This document shows positions 43,278-54,306 of a stretch of DNA of 64,000 bases, one piece after another. The translations under genes were made by a program, and so were the position numbers. Origin of the DNA: Allomyces macrogynus ATCC 38327. Its lineage: Eukaryota; Blastocladiomycota; Blastocladiomycetes; Blastocladiales; Blastocladiaceae. The notes under the pieces were generated by a model. That model did no database searches and was not told the DNA's origin. It saw only the letters and a program-made list of their open reading frames with translations. Positions within the stretch are counted from its first letter, which is position 1. Every line of letters begins with the position of its first letter. The stretch lies in assembly GCA_000151295.1 (NCBI GenBank), contig GG745343.1, positions 533,211 to 597,210 on the forward strand, in the 5' to 3' direction.

Positions 43278-44107
43278 TCACTCGCTCTCCTTGGCCGGCG
43301 GCACCGCTCTGGCCGCCGACGCAGCACCGCCGGACCGTCGTGCCATTGCGCGCTGCGTGAGCTCTGACATGGTCATGGCGCGGAACCGCTGCGACATGTA
43401 ACTGAGCACGTCGCGCATCTCCGACGACATGCCGGACTTGCGCAGCATGATCATAAACTGGCTAATCTCGCCCTTGGGCACCTCGCCGCGTGCTTCCCAC
43501 GTCATGGTGGGCTTGGGCGAGAATTGCAACTCGCGCAGCGCCGCCGTCGTGTACCGCGGCCGGTTCAGCAGGTCGAGCGTCTCGATCGCCACGGTCGTGT
43601 CGGGCGTCGCCGTAAAGGGGGTCGAGGTGGTCGCTGACGGCGCCGCGTCGCGAACCAGGAAGATGCGCGTCACGTAGGGCGTGAAGAACTTGTACGCGGC
43701 GAGCGTCGAGAGTGTCGAGAAGACGGTCGCTGTTGCGGAAGACGAAGACTCGGTCAGAGACTCGGTTTCCTTGAATCGTGCAGTGATCAATGGCCAACTT
43801 TACCCCCAATCGTGACCCCAGGACTGAGCATCAGCGCCACGGCCGCATTCGCCTGGACGGTGGCCGCGTCGACAAGCATCAGCGACACGGGCAGCGCAAC
43901 CGCCGAGAGCCCGAGCGACGAGACCGAGAAAAACTTGAGCACTTTCACGGCATTGTTCATGTGCCCGCGGTAGACAATCTCAGCGTTGGGCGGCAGCACC
44001 TTGGTCGTGTGCAGCGAGCGTGAGCGTGCCGCCCGCGAGCATTGCAGCAAGTGTGGGCACGTCGTCGCGGCGCGAATCGTCGTTGTCGTGAACCTCGTCG
44101 TGAACAT
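43278..44107 (-). CDS. TMEM70/TMEM186-like mitochondrial membrane protein
   Basis: Exons 43804..44107 and 43278..43729 (74-bp phase-1 intron) give 251 residues. A presequence rich in Arg/Thr with the SRSLHTT cleavage-type motif is followed by NAEIVYRGHMNNAVKVLKFFSVSSLGLS, which resembles the opening of the TMEM70/TMEM186/TMEM223 family (I/V-Y-x-G-x-x...K-x-FS-x-SSL). Two hydrophobic helices follow, the second rebuilt across the intron and ending LAAYKFFTPYVTRIFL. In animals TMEM70 helps assemble ATP synthase and complex I; function here is inferred only from similarity. The C-terminus is soluble. It shares a 195-bp divergent promoter with a cytochrome oxidase subunit gene, which suits a respiratory role. 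Start at the first ATG of the presequence. Confidence 0.68.
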
Positions 44108-44302
44108 GGTGAGTGGAGGATTGAAAGGGCATGTGATCCCACGTTTGAATCCGCTGCCCAAGGTTGCTGCTGCACTCTTTCGCACAGCCGGCTCTCGTGT
44201 TGAACACACCACGAGCTCGCCACGCTGCACCATCGTCAAGCACACGCGGTATCTCCTCTCCCTCGCGACCGTCCTGCCGGCATCCACCCCCCATTATCAA
44301 CC
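44108..44302. promoter_or_regulatory. 195-bp divergent promoter, TMEM70-like / COX8
   Basis: Only 195 bp separate the two start codons, so the promoters must overlap. No TATA box is obvious. Both products are mitochondrial, suggesting co-expression. Confidence 0.6.
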
Positions 44303-44602
44303 ATGTTCTCGGTTCTCCGCACCACGGCCCTGCGCACGCGCTCGCAGTCGGTTGTCCGCTCGGGCTTCAACCCCTCGAACGAGAACTTTGCCGTATGTTA
44401 TGTTTCAGCAGCGCCATCGACACGGCCACGAATTGTATCCAGGACCTGACCAATTGGATCTTCATTGCGATTGTAGAACCTGCCCTTTGACGTGAGCTCC
44501 AAGTTCGGCCTCGCCGTCAAGATGACGCTCTACCTCGGCGCCGGCTTTGGCGCGCCCTTCTTTGGCGCGTGGTTCCAGCTCAAGAAGGGCGGTGCCATCT
44601 AA
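44303..44602 (+). CDS. COX8: Cytochrome c oxidase subunit COX8/COX7C precursor
   Basis: Exons 44303..44392 and 44477..44602 (84-bp phase-0 intron) give 71 residues, the size of yeast Cox8 and animal COX7C precursors. The first about 20 residues (MFSVLRTTALRTRSQSVVRS) form a basic mitochondrial presequence. The mature part begins near the conserved NLPFDVSSKFGLAVKMT, followed by one transmembrane helix with GAGFGAPFFGAWFQLKK. It is a small nuclear-encoded subunit of complex IV in the inner mitochondrial membrane. Too short to find without splicing. Divergent from the TMEM70-like gene. Confidence 0.9.
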
Positions 44603-45076
44603 GGCTCCCTCTCGTTCACTTTCGTGTGAGGCGCGCTGGTGCCGGTGGGCGTTTGCACGATGCGTGCCTGGTACACTCCCGCGATCATTTCGGCCACTTC
44701 TTGGAGCGCGATGTTGACCTTCTTCTCTGGCTTTGTAGACGGCTTGTTTCCTCGCGCACGCGCGCGCGCTCTCCCTCTGCGGCGGTCGCCTCCCCCCGTT
44801 CTCCCGTCTTGCCCTCCACCCCATCCTAGTTCTCTCGATTGCCCGTAGTGCCGGGGTTCGGCGCGCGTCCCCTGTCCGTGGGCCGTGTGGCATCCCGAAA
44901 AAAACCAATATACAAAAATGTTGAACCCCGCCCACCTCGTCTCGGCGCGTCGTGCCGTGCGGCCGGTCACGCAAATGTGGAAAATGAAATGAATTGCTTG
45001 GACACATGCAAGAGAACGAACGAGAAACTGCTACGATAATCCATCCACACTTGCTCATGCTCGCGCACACCCTCGG
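44603..45076. other. Convergent intergenic region
   Basis: Between the 3' ends of COX8 and the tubulin acetyltransferase gene. Nothing recognised. Confidence 0.5.
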
Positions 45077-46344
45077 TCACCGCCTCGCCGTCATCCCAAC
45101 TGTTGTCCACGGCGACGACGCGGCCAAGTGCGGCAAGATCGGCGTTGACCGCGCGAGCGAGCTCGGCCGCGTGCGGCGCGCGCCCGGCGTTGACGACTCG
45201 ACCAGACGTGCGCCAGGGAGCGCGGGGAGACGGTTGATGTGCGCGACGACCGACTCAAGCGAGTGCGGCGTGGACCGCGGGACCATGTCCGTGCTCGCCT
45301 TGGGCGACGTCGGGCCAGACCCGGCACCTGGACGGTGCTGGTGGTGGTGGCCGAGAACGACAATCTCGGGTAGGCCCGGCGGCGCGCGGGCGCGAGATTC
45401 TCGAGCAGGTGCGGCGTGGACGGGGAAGGTCGGGAGAGATGGCGGTGCGGGCGGTGGCGGAGCAGCACAGCGCGCGTGGCGAACGGGAAGTGGATCCAAG
45501 GTCGCAGGTGGCCGACGCGGAGCGGCCGTGTCCGTTGCGCCAGAGCGGAACAGGACATAGTTGTTGGGCTGCGCGTGCGCTTCAACGAGCCCGTAATTTT
45601 TCGCTAGGAACGCGCGCATCCGCGGCGACGGACGGTCGTAGGCGAGGTCCTTGGGTGACGCGTTTTCGCGCTATTCCAACGACGGGGTCAGAATCGCGGT
45701 CGGAACCAGCAAGTCGAGGAAAGAACGGGCGTACCTCGAGCATGGCCTCAAACAGCGTCTTGCCGTTCCCTTGCCGCTGGCATCCTTCCACGACATAAAA
45801 ATCAAGCACGCACAGAGGCGTGTCGGCCTTGAGCTGACCCGTGCCGTCGTTCAGGTACAGCTTCTTGGTCGCGACTTTCAGGAACCCGACGACAGACCAG
45901 GTGGACGGTTTGCCGCTGGGCGATGCCGATCCAGGCTCGTCGCTGGGTGGCGTGGGCACGCGCAGCATGTAGATGCGGTGGTCCGTGTCGAGAAGCCGCT
46001 TGACCGATGTGATGGGCGTCTTGAGGCACTGCGCCTACGTCGCGAGGATCAAAGTCACGTCAGCTGTCGGCGGTTCGAACGGGGAGACACGAGCGATGGA
46101 GACGGACCTTAGCCGACGCGGCACCGAGCGCGTCCAAGACCATTCGAAACTGTTCTTGCCTACAGGTCGGGCATCGCCTGTGAGTCGCCTCGTTCTGCAT
46201 CCATTTCCGCGCAGAGTGGCATGGCACTTACCGTTGCCGCTGCTGCACCGTGCACAGCGCGGGCGGGCGGAACGCCGAGGCCTGCACGACCGAGACAGCG
46301 CCCTCGGCGAGAAAACTGGCCACGATATCGTTGGGCACGTCCAT
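45077..46344 (-). CDS. ATAT1: Alpha-tubulin N-acetyltransferase (ATAT1/MEC-17)
   Basis: Four exons (46232..46344, 46108..46159, 45735..46034, 45077..45670; introns 72, 73 and 64 bp) give 352 residues. The enzyme acetylates Lys40 of alpha-tubulin inside microtubules, a mark of axonemes. Family signatures: ALGAASAKAQ across intron 2, YMLRV, VVGFLKVATKKLYL, LCVLDFYVVEGCQRQGNGKTLFEAML (acetyl-CoA loop and catalytic Asp region, about residues 128-153), then after intron 3 LAYDRPSPRMRAFLAKNYGL and NNYVLF. The last about 150 residues are Pro/Arg/Ala-rich and probably disordered. ATAT1 is typical of flagellated lineages and absent from most non-flagellated fungi, so this is a main clue to a zoosporic organism. 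Divergent from a small membrane-protein gene. Confidence 0.93.
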
Positions 46345-47135
46345 AGCGGCGCTAGTTCAAGTAATTACTGGTGCGTCGACGGGTAGGCACGCGCGTGCGG
46401 TGCCCGGGCAATCGACATGACCGGGAAGGGCTTGGGGTGATGGGGGAGAGACGCTCGGCCGAGAGTACAGTCGAGCGCGCGGAGAGAGCAAGAAGAGACG
46501 ATGCCGCGTGCGGTGGACAAGTCGGGATAGGGGATAGGACGCGGCAGGGGCGTTGATGTCGTGGAGGTGGGCCTCTATGGAGCGCGATCGGCCGCGGCTG
46601 GTGGCCGCAGGGTGCACGGCGCTGGCCGATTGATCGGCCCTTGGCAGCGAGTGGAATCGATCCAGTGGCGGGTCGGGAGGGGCGGTGGCGTCTTCCGAGC
46701 GGTGCGAATGACAGAGGCTCGAGCAGGTGCGATTGACAAGGACTCGAGCAGCGCGCCGGAAGTGTCAAGTCGACGTTGGCGGAGCAGTCGGCTCGCGTGT
46801 GGACGCGGGCGAGCTGGAGTCGGACAGCGGCACGCGAGTCGAGAGCAGGGCCCGGGCCTGAATCGCGGCCATGGAAGCAGTGTTAGGCGCGGATTGCACC
46901 AAGTCGGCACCGCTTGGGCGGCCGCTGCCGTCGCGGTAGTGATTTCCGCGCGAAAACAGCCGAAGGTGAGCAGACACTGCGTGACTGAATGGCACGTGCA
47001 CGTCCACGTCGAACCGATGTGTTCTTGCCTCCGCGTCTTCTCGCGATGTCACCTCGCCGCGACGTCAGGACTCTGTTCACCATCGTTCGACTTCTTTGAT
47101 TCATCCCGGCCCGAGCGACTGCAGCAGCATCAAGA
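46345..47135. other. Divergent promoter region, ATAT1 / small membrane protein
   Basis: 790 bp between two divergent starts. Chance open frames only; no regulatory element recognised. Confidence 0.5.
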
Positions 47136-47513
47136 ATGACCAGCGAACCTTCAACACCGCGCGCACAAGGTGCCGCCGCCGACAAGCCCGGGACGGCCCC
47201 GCCCCAAACGTCGAGCCAAACCAGCACATCTCCCAACTCCAACCGTCCGCCTGGCTGGACGTCGCCGTTTGCGTTTCGGCTGCCCAAGCTCACGCGGGAG
47301 CAGCTCGAGCTCATCAATCGCTACTCGAGTCGCGGGTGGGGCGGGCTCTTCATTGCGTGCGCCATTGGCGCGTTGATTGGTACTTGCTAGTCAGACTGGA
47401 CATGGGGATGATCGCGAGACGGGTTGCTTACTGGTTCCCGATGCGATGCAGGGTACTCGCTCCACACAGACTCCAACGACGACGACGAGAGCAGCAAGGC
47501 GAAGTTGGCGTAA
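47136..47513 (+). CDS. Small single-pass membrane protein, function unknown
   Basis: Exons 47136..47379 and 47452..47513 (72-bp phase-1 intron) give 101 residues. Not recognised. The first about 45 residues are Ser/Thr/Pro-rich; then comes FRLPKLTREQLELINRYSSRG, a charged amphipathic segment, a Gly/Ala-rich transmembrane helix (WGGLFIACAIGALIGG, about residues 68-83), and a short hydrophilic acidic tail (DSNDDDESSKAKLA). Without splicing the frame would stop two codons past the donor, inside a run (GTACTTGCTAG) typical of introns here, so the spliced form is preferred. The topology would suit a small mitochondrial or ER assembly factor, but nothing shows this directly. Confidence 0.6.
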
Positions 47514-48594
47514 ACGACGGTCGGGTGCATTCTCGACACGCACGGGGCCGCGCCGTCGATACTTGGGCAGGTCTGATTCGATCGCGCTGCCGCGGGCCAT
47601 GGTCGTGTCGCTCTGCTCTTGAAGCCGCAGCAGCGGCCGGCCGCCACAGCAATGATGAGCAGCGGGAACGCCCGTTGCAAGAGCGGCGCGAGTCGAAATC
47701 CTCCGTCCCGACAACCTTTCTCAATCGTTTGTCGCGGTCGCCGTGCGACGAGGCGTGCACGCCGGGCGGTATGTGCGAGAAGAAGCAGGAGTAGGGCGAG
47801 CAGCGCAGCACGGCGAACATCAGACAATGCAGCATTGGTTGTAATGCTAGTGCGAATAACGTGACAACGCGCGAGTGCGAGACGGTCTCACGGGCAGCTC
47901 ACGGGCAGGTCGCGTTTGCCATTTCACACCCCATCGCTCGTGCGCTCGTGTCTCCCGCTGTCGTGTGCGCGCTGCCAAACCGGCACCGGCGCGCACCGGG
48001 AGAAGCTGCGCGCGGCCGAGGTCCCCCGCGCTCGGTGCCGCCGGCCGGCCAGTCAGGCTGGCGAGGCCGGTGGTGGGGGAGCGCCTCCGTTGTGCGCAGC
48101 GTTCGGTCGTTAGGCACAAGCTCGCACACGCGACAGTCGACACACTACAGTCGACACGCGACTTGCGTGCGCAGCCGCGCCGTCATCTTCTCCTCTCCTC
48201 TCCTCCCGTCGTCACCACCCACCACTACCCCGCCGCCACCGCCGCCGACCGCGCTGCCGGCCGTTGCCGCCGCCGCCGCCGCTGCCCGCGCTCCCGCTAT
48301 CCCGGCGCATTCGACCCGCCGTGGACGTCAAGTCGCTGCGCCGCCCACCGACCGCCCGGCACCCGTGATCCCCGCCGTCCAGCACACGCGCCGGGCCTCC
48401 CATCACCGCACGCATCGCTGCCGCCCCGGCTCTCCCGTGCCCGCGCTTACCGTGTGCATTCGCGTCGTACCCGTGGCGCCGCCGCACTCGACCGTTTTTT
48501 CGGCACCGTCACCCGCCCGCTCGGCTGTGACACGCGCGCACACGCACGCGCTCTGATCCGCTGCACTTATCTTCCGCCACACCGACCGTCCACC
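47514..48594. other. Upstream region of the DYRK kinase gene
   Basis: 1.08 kb, pyrimidine- and CCG-rich towards the kinase start (about 48180-48300). Open frames are Pro/Arg-rich and unconvincing. Probably promoter and leader. Confidence 0.5.
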
Positions 48595-50919
48595 ATGTTG
48601 CGAGGATCACGGTGAGTTGGACGCGCCTCCTCTCCACGCACCCGGCCTTCTTCTTCTTTTGTCCACGACTCATTCCGATCGGCGCGCGGCAGCGTCGACT
48701 CCCTGGCCAGTTTCGACACGGGCAAGCCGGGCACCGCCGCGTCGTCTTCCTACCACGCGTCGGCCACGTCCTCGGCCGCGTCCTCGGCGCGCCGCACGCC
48801 CGCGTCGTCGCGCACGCCCTCGTCCACGACTCTGCGCCGGTCGCCGCGGATCGCGAATGCAACGGCAGCTGCAGCTGCAGCCGCAGCAGCGGCCGCCGCG
48901 GCTGCCGCGAGGACACCGCCGCCGATGCCCTCGTTCTTGTCGCCGCAGGGTTCGTGCTGCTCGGGTGGATCACGCGTTTTCGAGGTCGGGGAAACTGACG
49001 CATGGCACGCGCGCGCCGTAGATGTGATCGCGTCGAGCGGCAACCAGCTCACGTCGTTTGAAACGTACGAGGTGCTCACGTATCCGGAGGTCTACTACTG
49101 GGGCCAGTCGATCTTCTCGGCCAACAAGAAGAAGACCAACGGATTGTCCGACGCGTTACCCAACAACGGTGCGTTCCCGCCGGTGCTCGACTTTCCACCG
49201 TCGACGCGCGACGCTGATCGCTGACCATGATCGCGCGTCCAACAGGTTTTGACGACTCCAAGGGTGACTACCTGATCCAGCCGCACGATCACATTGCGTT
49301 CCGGTACGAGATTCTCGAGGTGCTCGGCAAGGGCTCGTTTGGCCAAGTCGTGCGCGCGCTCGACCACAAGACGCAGGAACAGGTCGCGCTCAAGGTCATT
49401 CGCAACAAGAAGCGGTTCACGTCGCAGGGCGAGATTGAGATTCGGATTCTCGAGGACCTGAAGCGCTGGGTACGTGCAGCTCGTGCAAATGACGGACTCG
49501 GTACCGATGGGAACGTGTCTGATGCGTTCCTCCGCCGCGCAGGACCCCGACGACTCGTGCAACTGCGTGCAAATGATCGAGACGTTCAAGTTCCGCAACC
49601 ACCTGTGCATTGTCTTTGAGCTGCTCTCGATGAACCTCTACGAGTTTATCAAGGGCAACGACTTCCGGGGGTCTTCGGTCGGCCTGATTCGCCGGTTCAC
49701 GGTGCAGATTCTCAACTGTCTGTGCCTGCTCTGGCGCAACCAGATCATTCATTGCGACCTGAAGCCGTATGTACTCGATTTCCCGCAGCGTTCGACGGCA
49801 ATAACGCGTTCTCTGACCCGTGCCGACTCATTTCCCCGCACGAAGCGAAAACGTGCTGCTGCGCGCAACCAACAAGTCGCAAATCAAGGTGATTGACTTT
49901 GGCTCGTCGTGCCACTTGAGCGAAAAGGCCTACACGTATATCCAGTCGCGCTTTTACCGGTCGCCCGAGGTGATTCTCGGCGCACCCTATGAAATGGCCA
50001 TCGACATGTGGTCGCTCGGGTGTATTCTCGTCGAGCTGTTTACCGGTTACCCGATCTTCCCAGGTGAGAACGAGCAGGATCAGCTCTGGTGCATGATGGA
50101 GGTGCTCGGGCTGCCCGACCCGGACTTGATGGCGATTGCCGAGCGCAAGCACTTGTTTTTCGGTTCGTTAGCACGATGATGGGGGTGGGGAGGGGTAGAG
50201 GTGATTGGTGGAGCTGATAATGTTCCGGTGTCGCGCGCAGATCCCAACAACGAGCCCAAACCGTTCACCAACTCAAAGGGCAAGTCGCGCAAGGTCGGGG
50301 CCAAGACGCTCGTCAACGCCATCAAGTGCCGCGACGAGCCGCTGTTTGTCGACTTCATTGCCAAGTGCCTGATTTGGGACCCGAACAAGCGCATGAAGCC
50401 GACCGAGGGTTTGTTCTTGATCGTCCGCATTCTCTCCTTGTTTGGCCTTTCTAACCTCTCATTTTCCACCGCCGCAAAGCAATCCACCACCCCTGGATCG
50501 TGCAAATTGACTCGGCCGCAGCTCGCGGGCTTGCCGACGTGCGGCACCCGCTCAGTTCCGCGTCCTCGACATCCTCGTCGCTCGGCGGCGCGCGCAAGTC
50601 GGCCACGGCCTCGGGCAAGACGACCGGCGGGAAAATCCCGCGCGCGCTCCCACCGATCGTGCAACTGTCGGCGCCCGCGCCGTCCGCGCAGAAGCCCTAC
50701 CCGTCGCCGCGCACGTACCAGTCGCGGCCCGTCTACGCGAGCAAGATTTCGAAAACGATTCCCGTCGGACCGGCGCCAACGTCGGCGGGTCGTCGCGGGT
50801 CGGGTGGGTTGGTCGCCGACGCGCCGCCACCGCCGCCCACGCAGGCGGCCTCCGCGGCGGGGGTCGCGCCGGGGACGGTCAAGGGGATCGCGTCGAGGTG
50901 GAGCAATCCGCAAGTGTAG
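48595..50919 (+). CDS. Class II DYRK-family protein kinase (DYRK2/Pom1-like)
   Basis: Eight exons (48595..48611, 48693..48949, 49022..49168, 49246..49469, 49543..49766, 49846..50162, 50241..50408, 50480..50919) give 597 residues. The DYRK-homology box [19 protein letters not shown] (about 98-116) and [12 protein letters not shown]...[10 protein letters not shown] identify the DYRK2 class. Kinase motifs: GKGSFGQVV near 165, [35 protein letters not shown] near 285, DFGSSC near 305 and the activation loop [17 protein letters not shown], where the second Tyr is autophosphorylated in this family. [12 protein letters not shown] and HHPW close the domain. Exon 2 carries an Ala run. The C-terminal 100 residues are Ser/Pro/Ala-rich. 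DYRK2/Pom1 kinases regulate growth, polarity and cell cycle. Intron 2 is a multiple of three and could be retained. Confidence 0.94.
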
Positions 50920-51611
50920 GTGGGTTTGCGGCGCCGTGACTTGTGTCTGGGGGTGGGTGGGTTGGGTGGGGATGAGACTGACGCGTCTCTTTGTGTCGTT
51001 GGTCGTGTAGGTTGATGTGATGCCGTGCTCGTGGATCCCGGCGCGCGTGCGTCCAAGACGCGTCGGCGCCTGTCGTTCTCTTCGTTTTTCGTCGTTGTCT
51101 TGGTGTTCGATTGCATACCCCTCGAATTGCCGGGCAACTGGCCCGGACCTCCCGTTCTTCTTCTTCTTCTCACCCGCTTTCGTTCCTGTTTACCCGTTCT
51201 GTGCGACCCTTTTTTCTTTACCTCTTGATGGCGCAGGTTTCCTCACCGGCCTGCGCGTGCGTGCCTTATGTCTCGTTTTTCCTCGTTCCGTGCCCATGAA
51301 ACCGCGCGCATTGGGGGGATCGCGCGCGCGCGCGGCGACTCGCTTGATTAGTTGACCGACCTTGTCCTTCTATTTTCATCGTGGATCGATTGATTGAAAA
51401 ATTGGTTTTGGGAGCGCTACCTGACCTGGCCGGAGCCACCAAAGCATTAAGAAAATGCGTTGAACTCGAATCTCATACTGTTGGGGACTCGGAGCGGTCA
51501 AAGTCAACGAAGCGGGTCCGGCGATGGCAATAAAAACACTTGTCTCATGTTGGCTCCAAAAGTAACGCACCGACACACAACGTGCCGTTTGCTACGCTCA
51601 CCCTCACCCTC
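50920..51611. other. Convergent intergenic region
   Basis: About 690 bp between the DYRK and acyl-CoA synthetase B 3' ends, with several T-rich and TTC-rich stretches (51120-51290). No gene seen. Confidence 0.5.
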
Positions 51612-54306
51612 TCATTCTGCCGGCGCCGTCAAACTCGCGTACATGGCATCAATCTCGGCGCGGTACCGCTTGCGCGCGTCGATCCGGCGCAGCTTGAGCG
51701 TCGGCGTGAGCAAGTTATTCTCCACGGCAAAATGCTGCGGCTCGAGATGAATCGCCTTGACAATCTCGAACCCCTTGAGCCCACCGTTCCGCGCGTGCGC
51801 CGTCAACACGGCCAACAGTTTCGCGCGCACGCCCTCCACCTTGACCACCTCCTCGAGCGATTCTTCGCCGGTCGGCGCAAACCCCTGGGACTTGGCCCAT
51901 ACAAGGAACGGCCGCTTGTCGGGCACGATCACGCCAACGAGCGCCGACTGAAGCGAGTCGCCGTAGACGAAGGCCTGCGCCACGAGCTCGTGCTTGATGT
52001 ACACGTTTTCGATCTTTTCGGGCGCGATGTACTCGCCCTGCGCGAGCTTGAAAATGTCCTTGATCCGGTCAATCACCATGAGCCGGCCCTGCGCGTCCCA
52101 CATGCCTAGAGACGGGGGCGGAGCGGTCAGTACCCGCGCTTGGTTTCGGCGCTGTCGCGGCCACGCGCTCTGTACCAACGTCGCCCGAATGGCACCACCC
52201 GTCGGCATCGAGCGTCTCGGCCGTCTTCTCCTCGTTGCGGAAATAGCCCTTGAAAATGTTGGTGCCGCGGCAGAGAATCTACTGATGACGGTCAGCACAC
52301 GATCCCGTCGGGTGGAGAAGGTCGGGCACGCACCTCGCCGCGCGGGTACGGCTTGTCGCTGCTCGTGTAGTCCATTTCCGGGATATCGCGCAGCTTGATT
52401 TCCGAGCACGCGAGCGGCACGCCCACGTGGCCCGCGTCGTAGTCGCCCGCCCAGGTCACGGCGACGCCCGCCGAGGTTTCGGTTTGGCCGTAGCCTGGTA
52501 AAAAAAGGAGAGGTAGATGGTGAAGTGAGCGGGTGTCAATGGTTCGGGAGGCAGTGCGCAGGGACGTACCCTCGAACACGTTGCACGAGAAGCAGCACCG
52601 CAGGAAATCCTTGACGTCGTTCGAGCTAGGTTTCCAACCCGTCAGCGCACGTCAGTCGCAATCGACCCTAAACGTCAAGTGCACAATCAAACGTACATCG
52701 GAGCCGACCCCGTCAGCATCAACTTGACCCTCCCGCCCAGCTTGGCGCGAATACTCGCAAACACCAATTTATCCCAAACCGGGTGCGTCAAGCGCCCACG
52801 CGCAATCGCCGCCTTCTTTTGCGCAATCGCCGTCTGGAACACCCACCACGCGACCGCGCCCTTGGCTTTCACGCCGGCCACGACCGCGTCGTAGATGCGT
52901 TGCAACACGCGCGGCACACTGAGGAACACGGTCGGCTTGAGTTCGGCAATGTCGTTGAGAATCGTGCGCGTGTCGCCCGTGTAAAAACCGGCGCGCGCGC
53001 CGTACAGGCACACGAGTTGCTGGATCACAAGCTCGAAGCCGTGTGCGAGGCTCAGGTACCTGGAGTGGGGGGGGGGGGGGGTGAGGGGAGGGAGGGCGCC
53101 AGGAATTGGTGGGGGAGTAAAGGTGATGGGGACGTACGAGAGATGCACGTCGTCTGCGGACAGGGACACGAGGTAGCCGTTTTTCACGAGGTATTCGATC
53201 GAGTTGGTGAAGCACACGAGGTTCCTGTGCGTGAGCATCACGCCTTTCGGCTTGCCGGTCGTGCCTAGCCGAACAAAAATGCAGGAGAACCGATCAGTTT
53301 CAGCCGCCGGACGCGATCAGCAAGGTGGAGGGTAACCACGCACCAGACGTGTACGACACCACGGCCAAATCGTCGGGCGTCGGCTTGGTCGGCTCCACCG
53401 GGTTGTCCTTGCCACGCTGCTCCAAGTCGGCCAGGGCAATCACGTCGACGCCTAACGCCTTCGCGACGGCGACAAACGACTCTGGTAACTCGTTCAGGAC
53501 AACGATCGTCGTCAACGTCGGCAGGTCTGACTTGACCTGCATGAGCTTTTCGGCCTTGTCGTGCGTCGCAAAGCACACACGCATATCGGTCTGGTTCACG
53601 ATATGCTGGAGCGCCTCGTCGCCGAGCGTGTCGTACAGCGGCACCGTCACAAACGCGTTCATGAAGCACGACTGCTGCGCGAGAATCCATTCGGGCCGGT
53701 TGATCGCGAAAATGCCAACGGGGTCTTGCGGGAGAAGACCGAGCTTGACAAGGCCGGCGCTGGTCGAGTGGAAAAGAGATAGGGGAAGATGATCAAAATC
53801 GGGCGGCGCAGTTGGAAAGAAAACGCGAAATAGCGAGCGACGCACCTGATGCCCTTGACCCGTTGGTACACCTCGCCCCACGTCGTCCACACGTACGGGC
53901 CCAGGTTACCGTTCTCGTCCTTGACGCGGTGGCCGAGGTAGGGCTTATCCGCTGTCAAAAAAACACCAAGTCGCGCGTCAGTCACACGTCACTGGATGTG
54001 CCGAATCAACTGAACCGTAACGAACACGAGATCTTGACGCCTGTCAGGAATATTTCGTGCAGCGAGTTGATCCCCGGAATCATCCCAAGCAACTCCGGCT
54101 GGTCAGCCAAGTAGGCTGCGCGACGCGGCTACGTCGAGGATCACGCAAACCAGTTCCAAGTCAGTGTCGACCGGAAAAAATCGACAGCGGCACTTGCGCG
54201 ACATGATCGTCGTTACCTTGCCGCATCCAGGCTCATTGGGCGCGTTGGGCGACTCGATCGTGTACATTTTGGTTGCAGCAGCTGGTGGTGCGGGTGCGTT
54301 GGCCAT
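51612..54306 (-). CDS. Long-chain acyl-CoA synthetase, paralog B
   Basis: Ten exons (54217..54306, 54026..54128, 53846..53951, 53344..53759, 53138..53264, 52697..53059, 52570..52625, 52334..52494, 52176..52278, 51612..52105) give 672 residues. Same enzyme class as paralog A: AMP-binding loop [12 protein letters not shown] split by intron 4 near residue 234, [24 protein letters not shown] near 421, HSGDVGMWD and [21 protein letters not shown]. Introns 1-3 coincide in position and phase with paralog A; introns 4-9 do not. Intron 5 contains a 15-base C run (transcribed strand sense) as its pyrimidine tract, and intron 8 is only 55 bp. N-terminus [21 protein letters not shown] lacks a clear targeting signal; the C-terminus is LTAPAE. 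Confidence 0.95.
53067..53081. repeat. 15-nt G tract (C tract on the coding strand) in an intron
   Basis: Fifteen G on the + strand, that is C on the transcribed sense of acyl-CoA synthetase B, just upstream of the CCAG acceptor of intron 5, where it forms the polypyrimidine tract. Confidence 0.85.
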
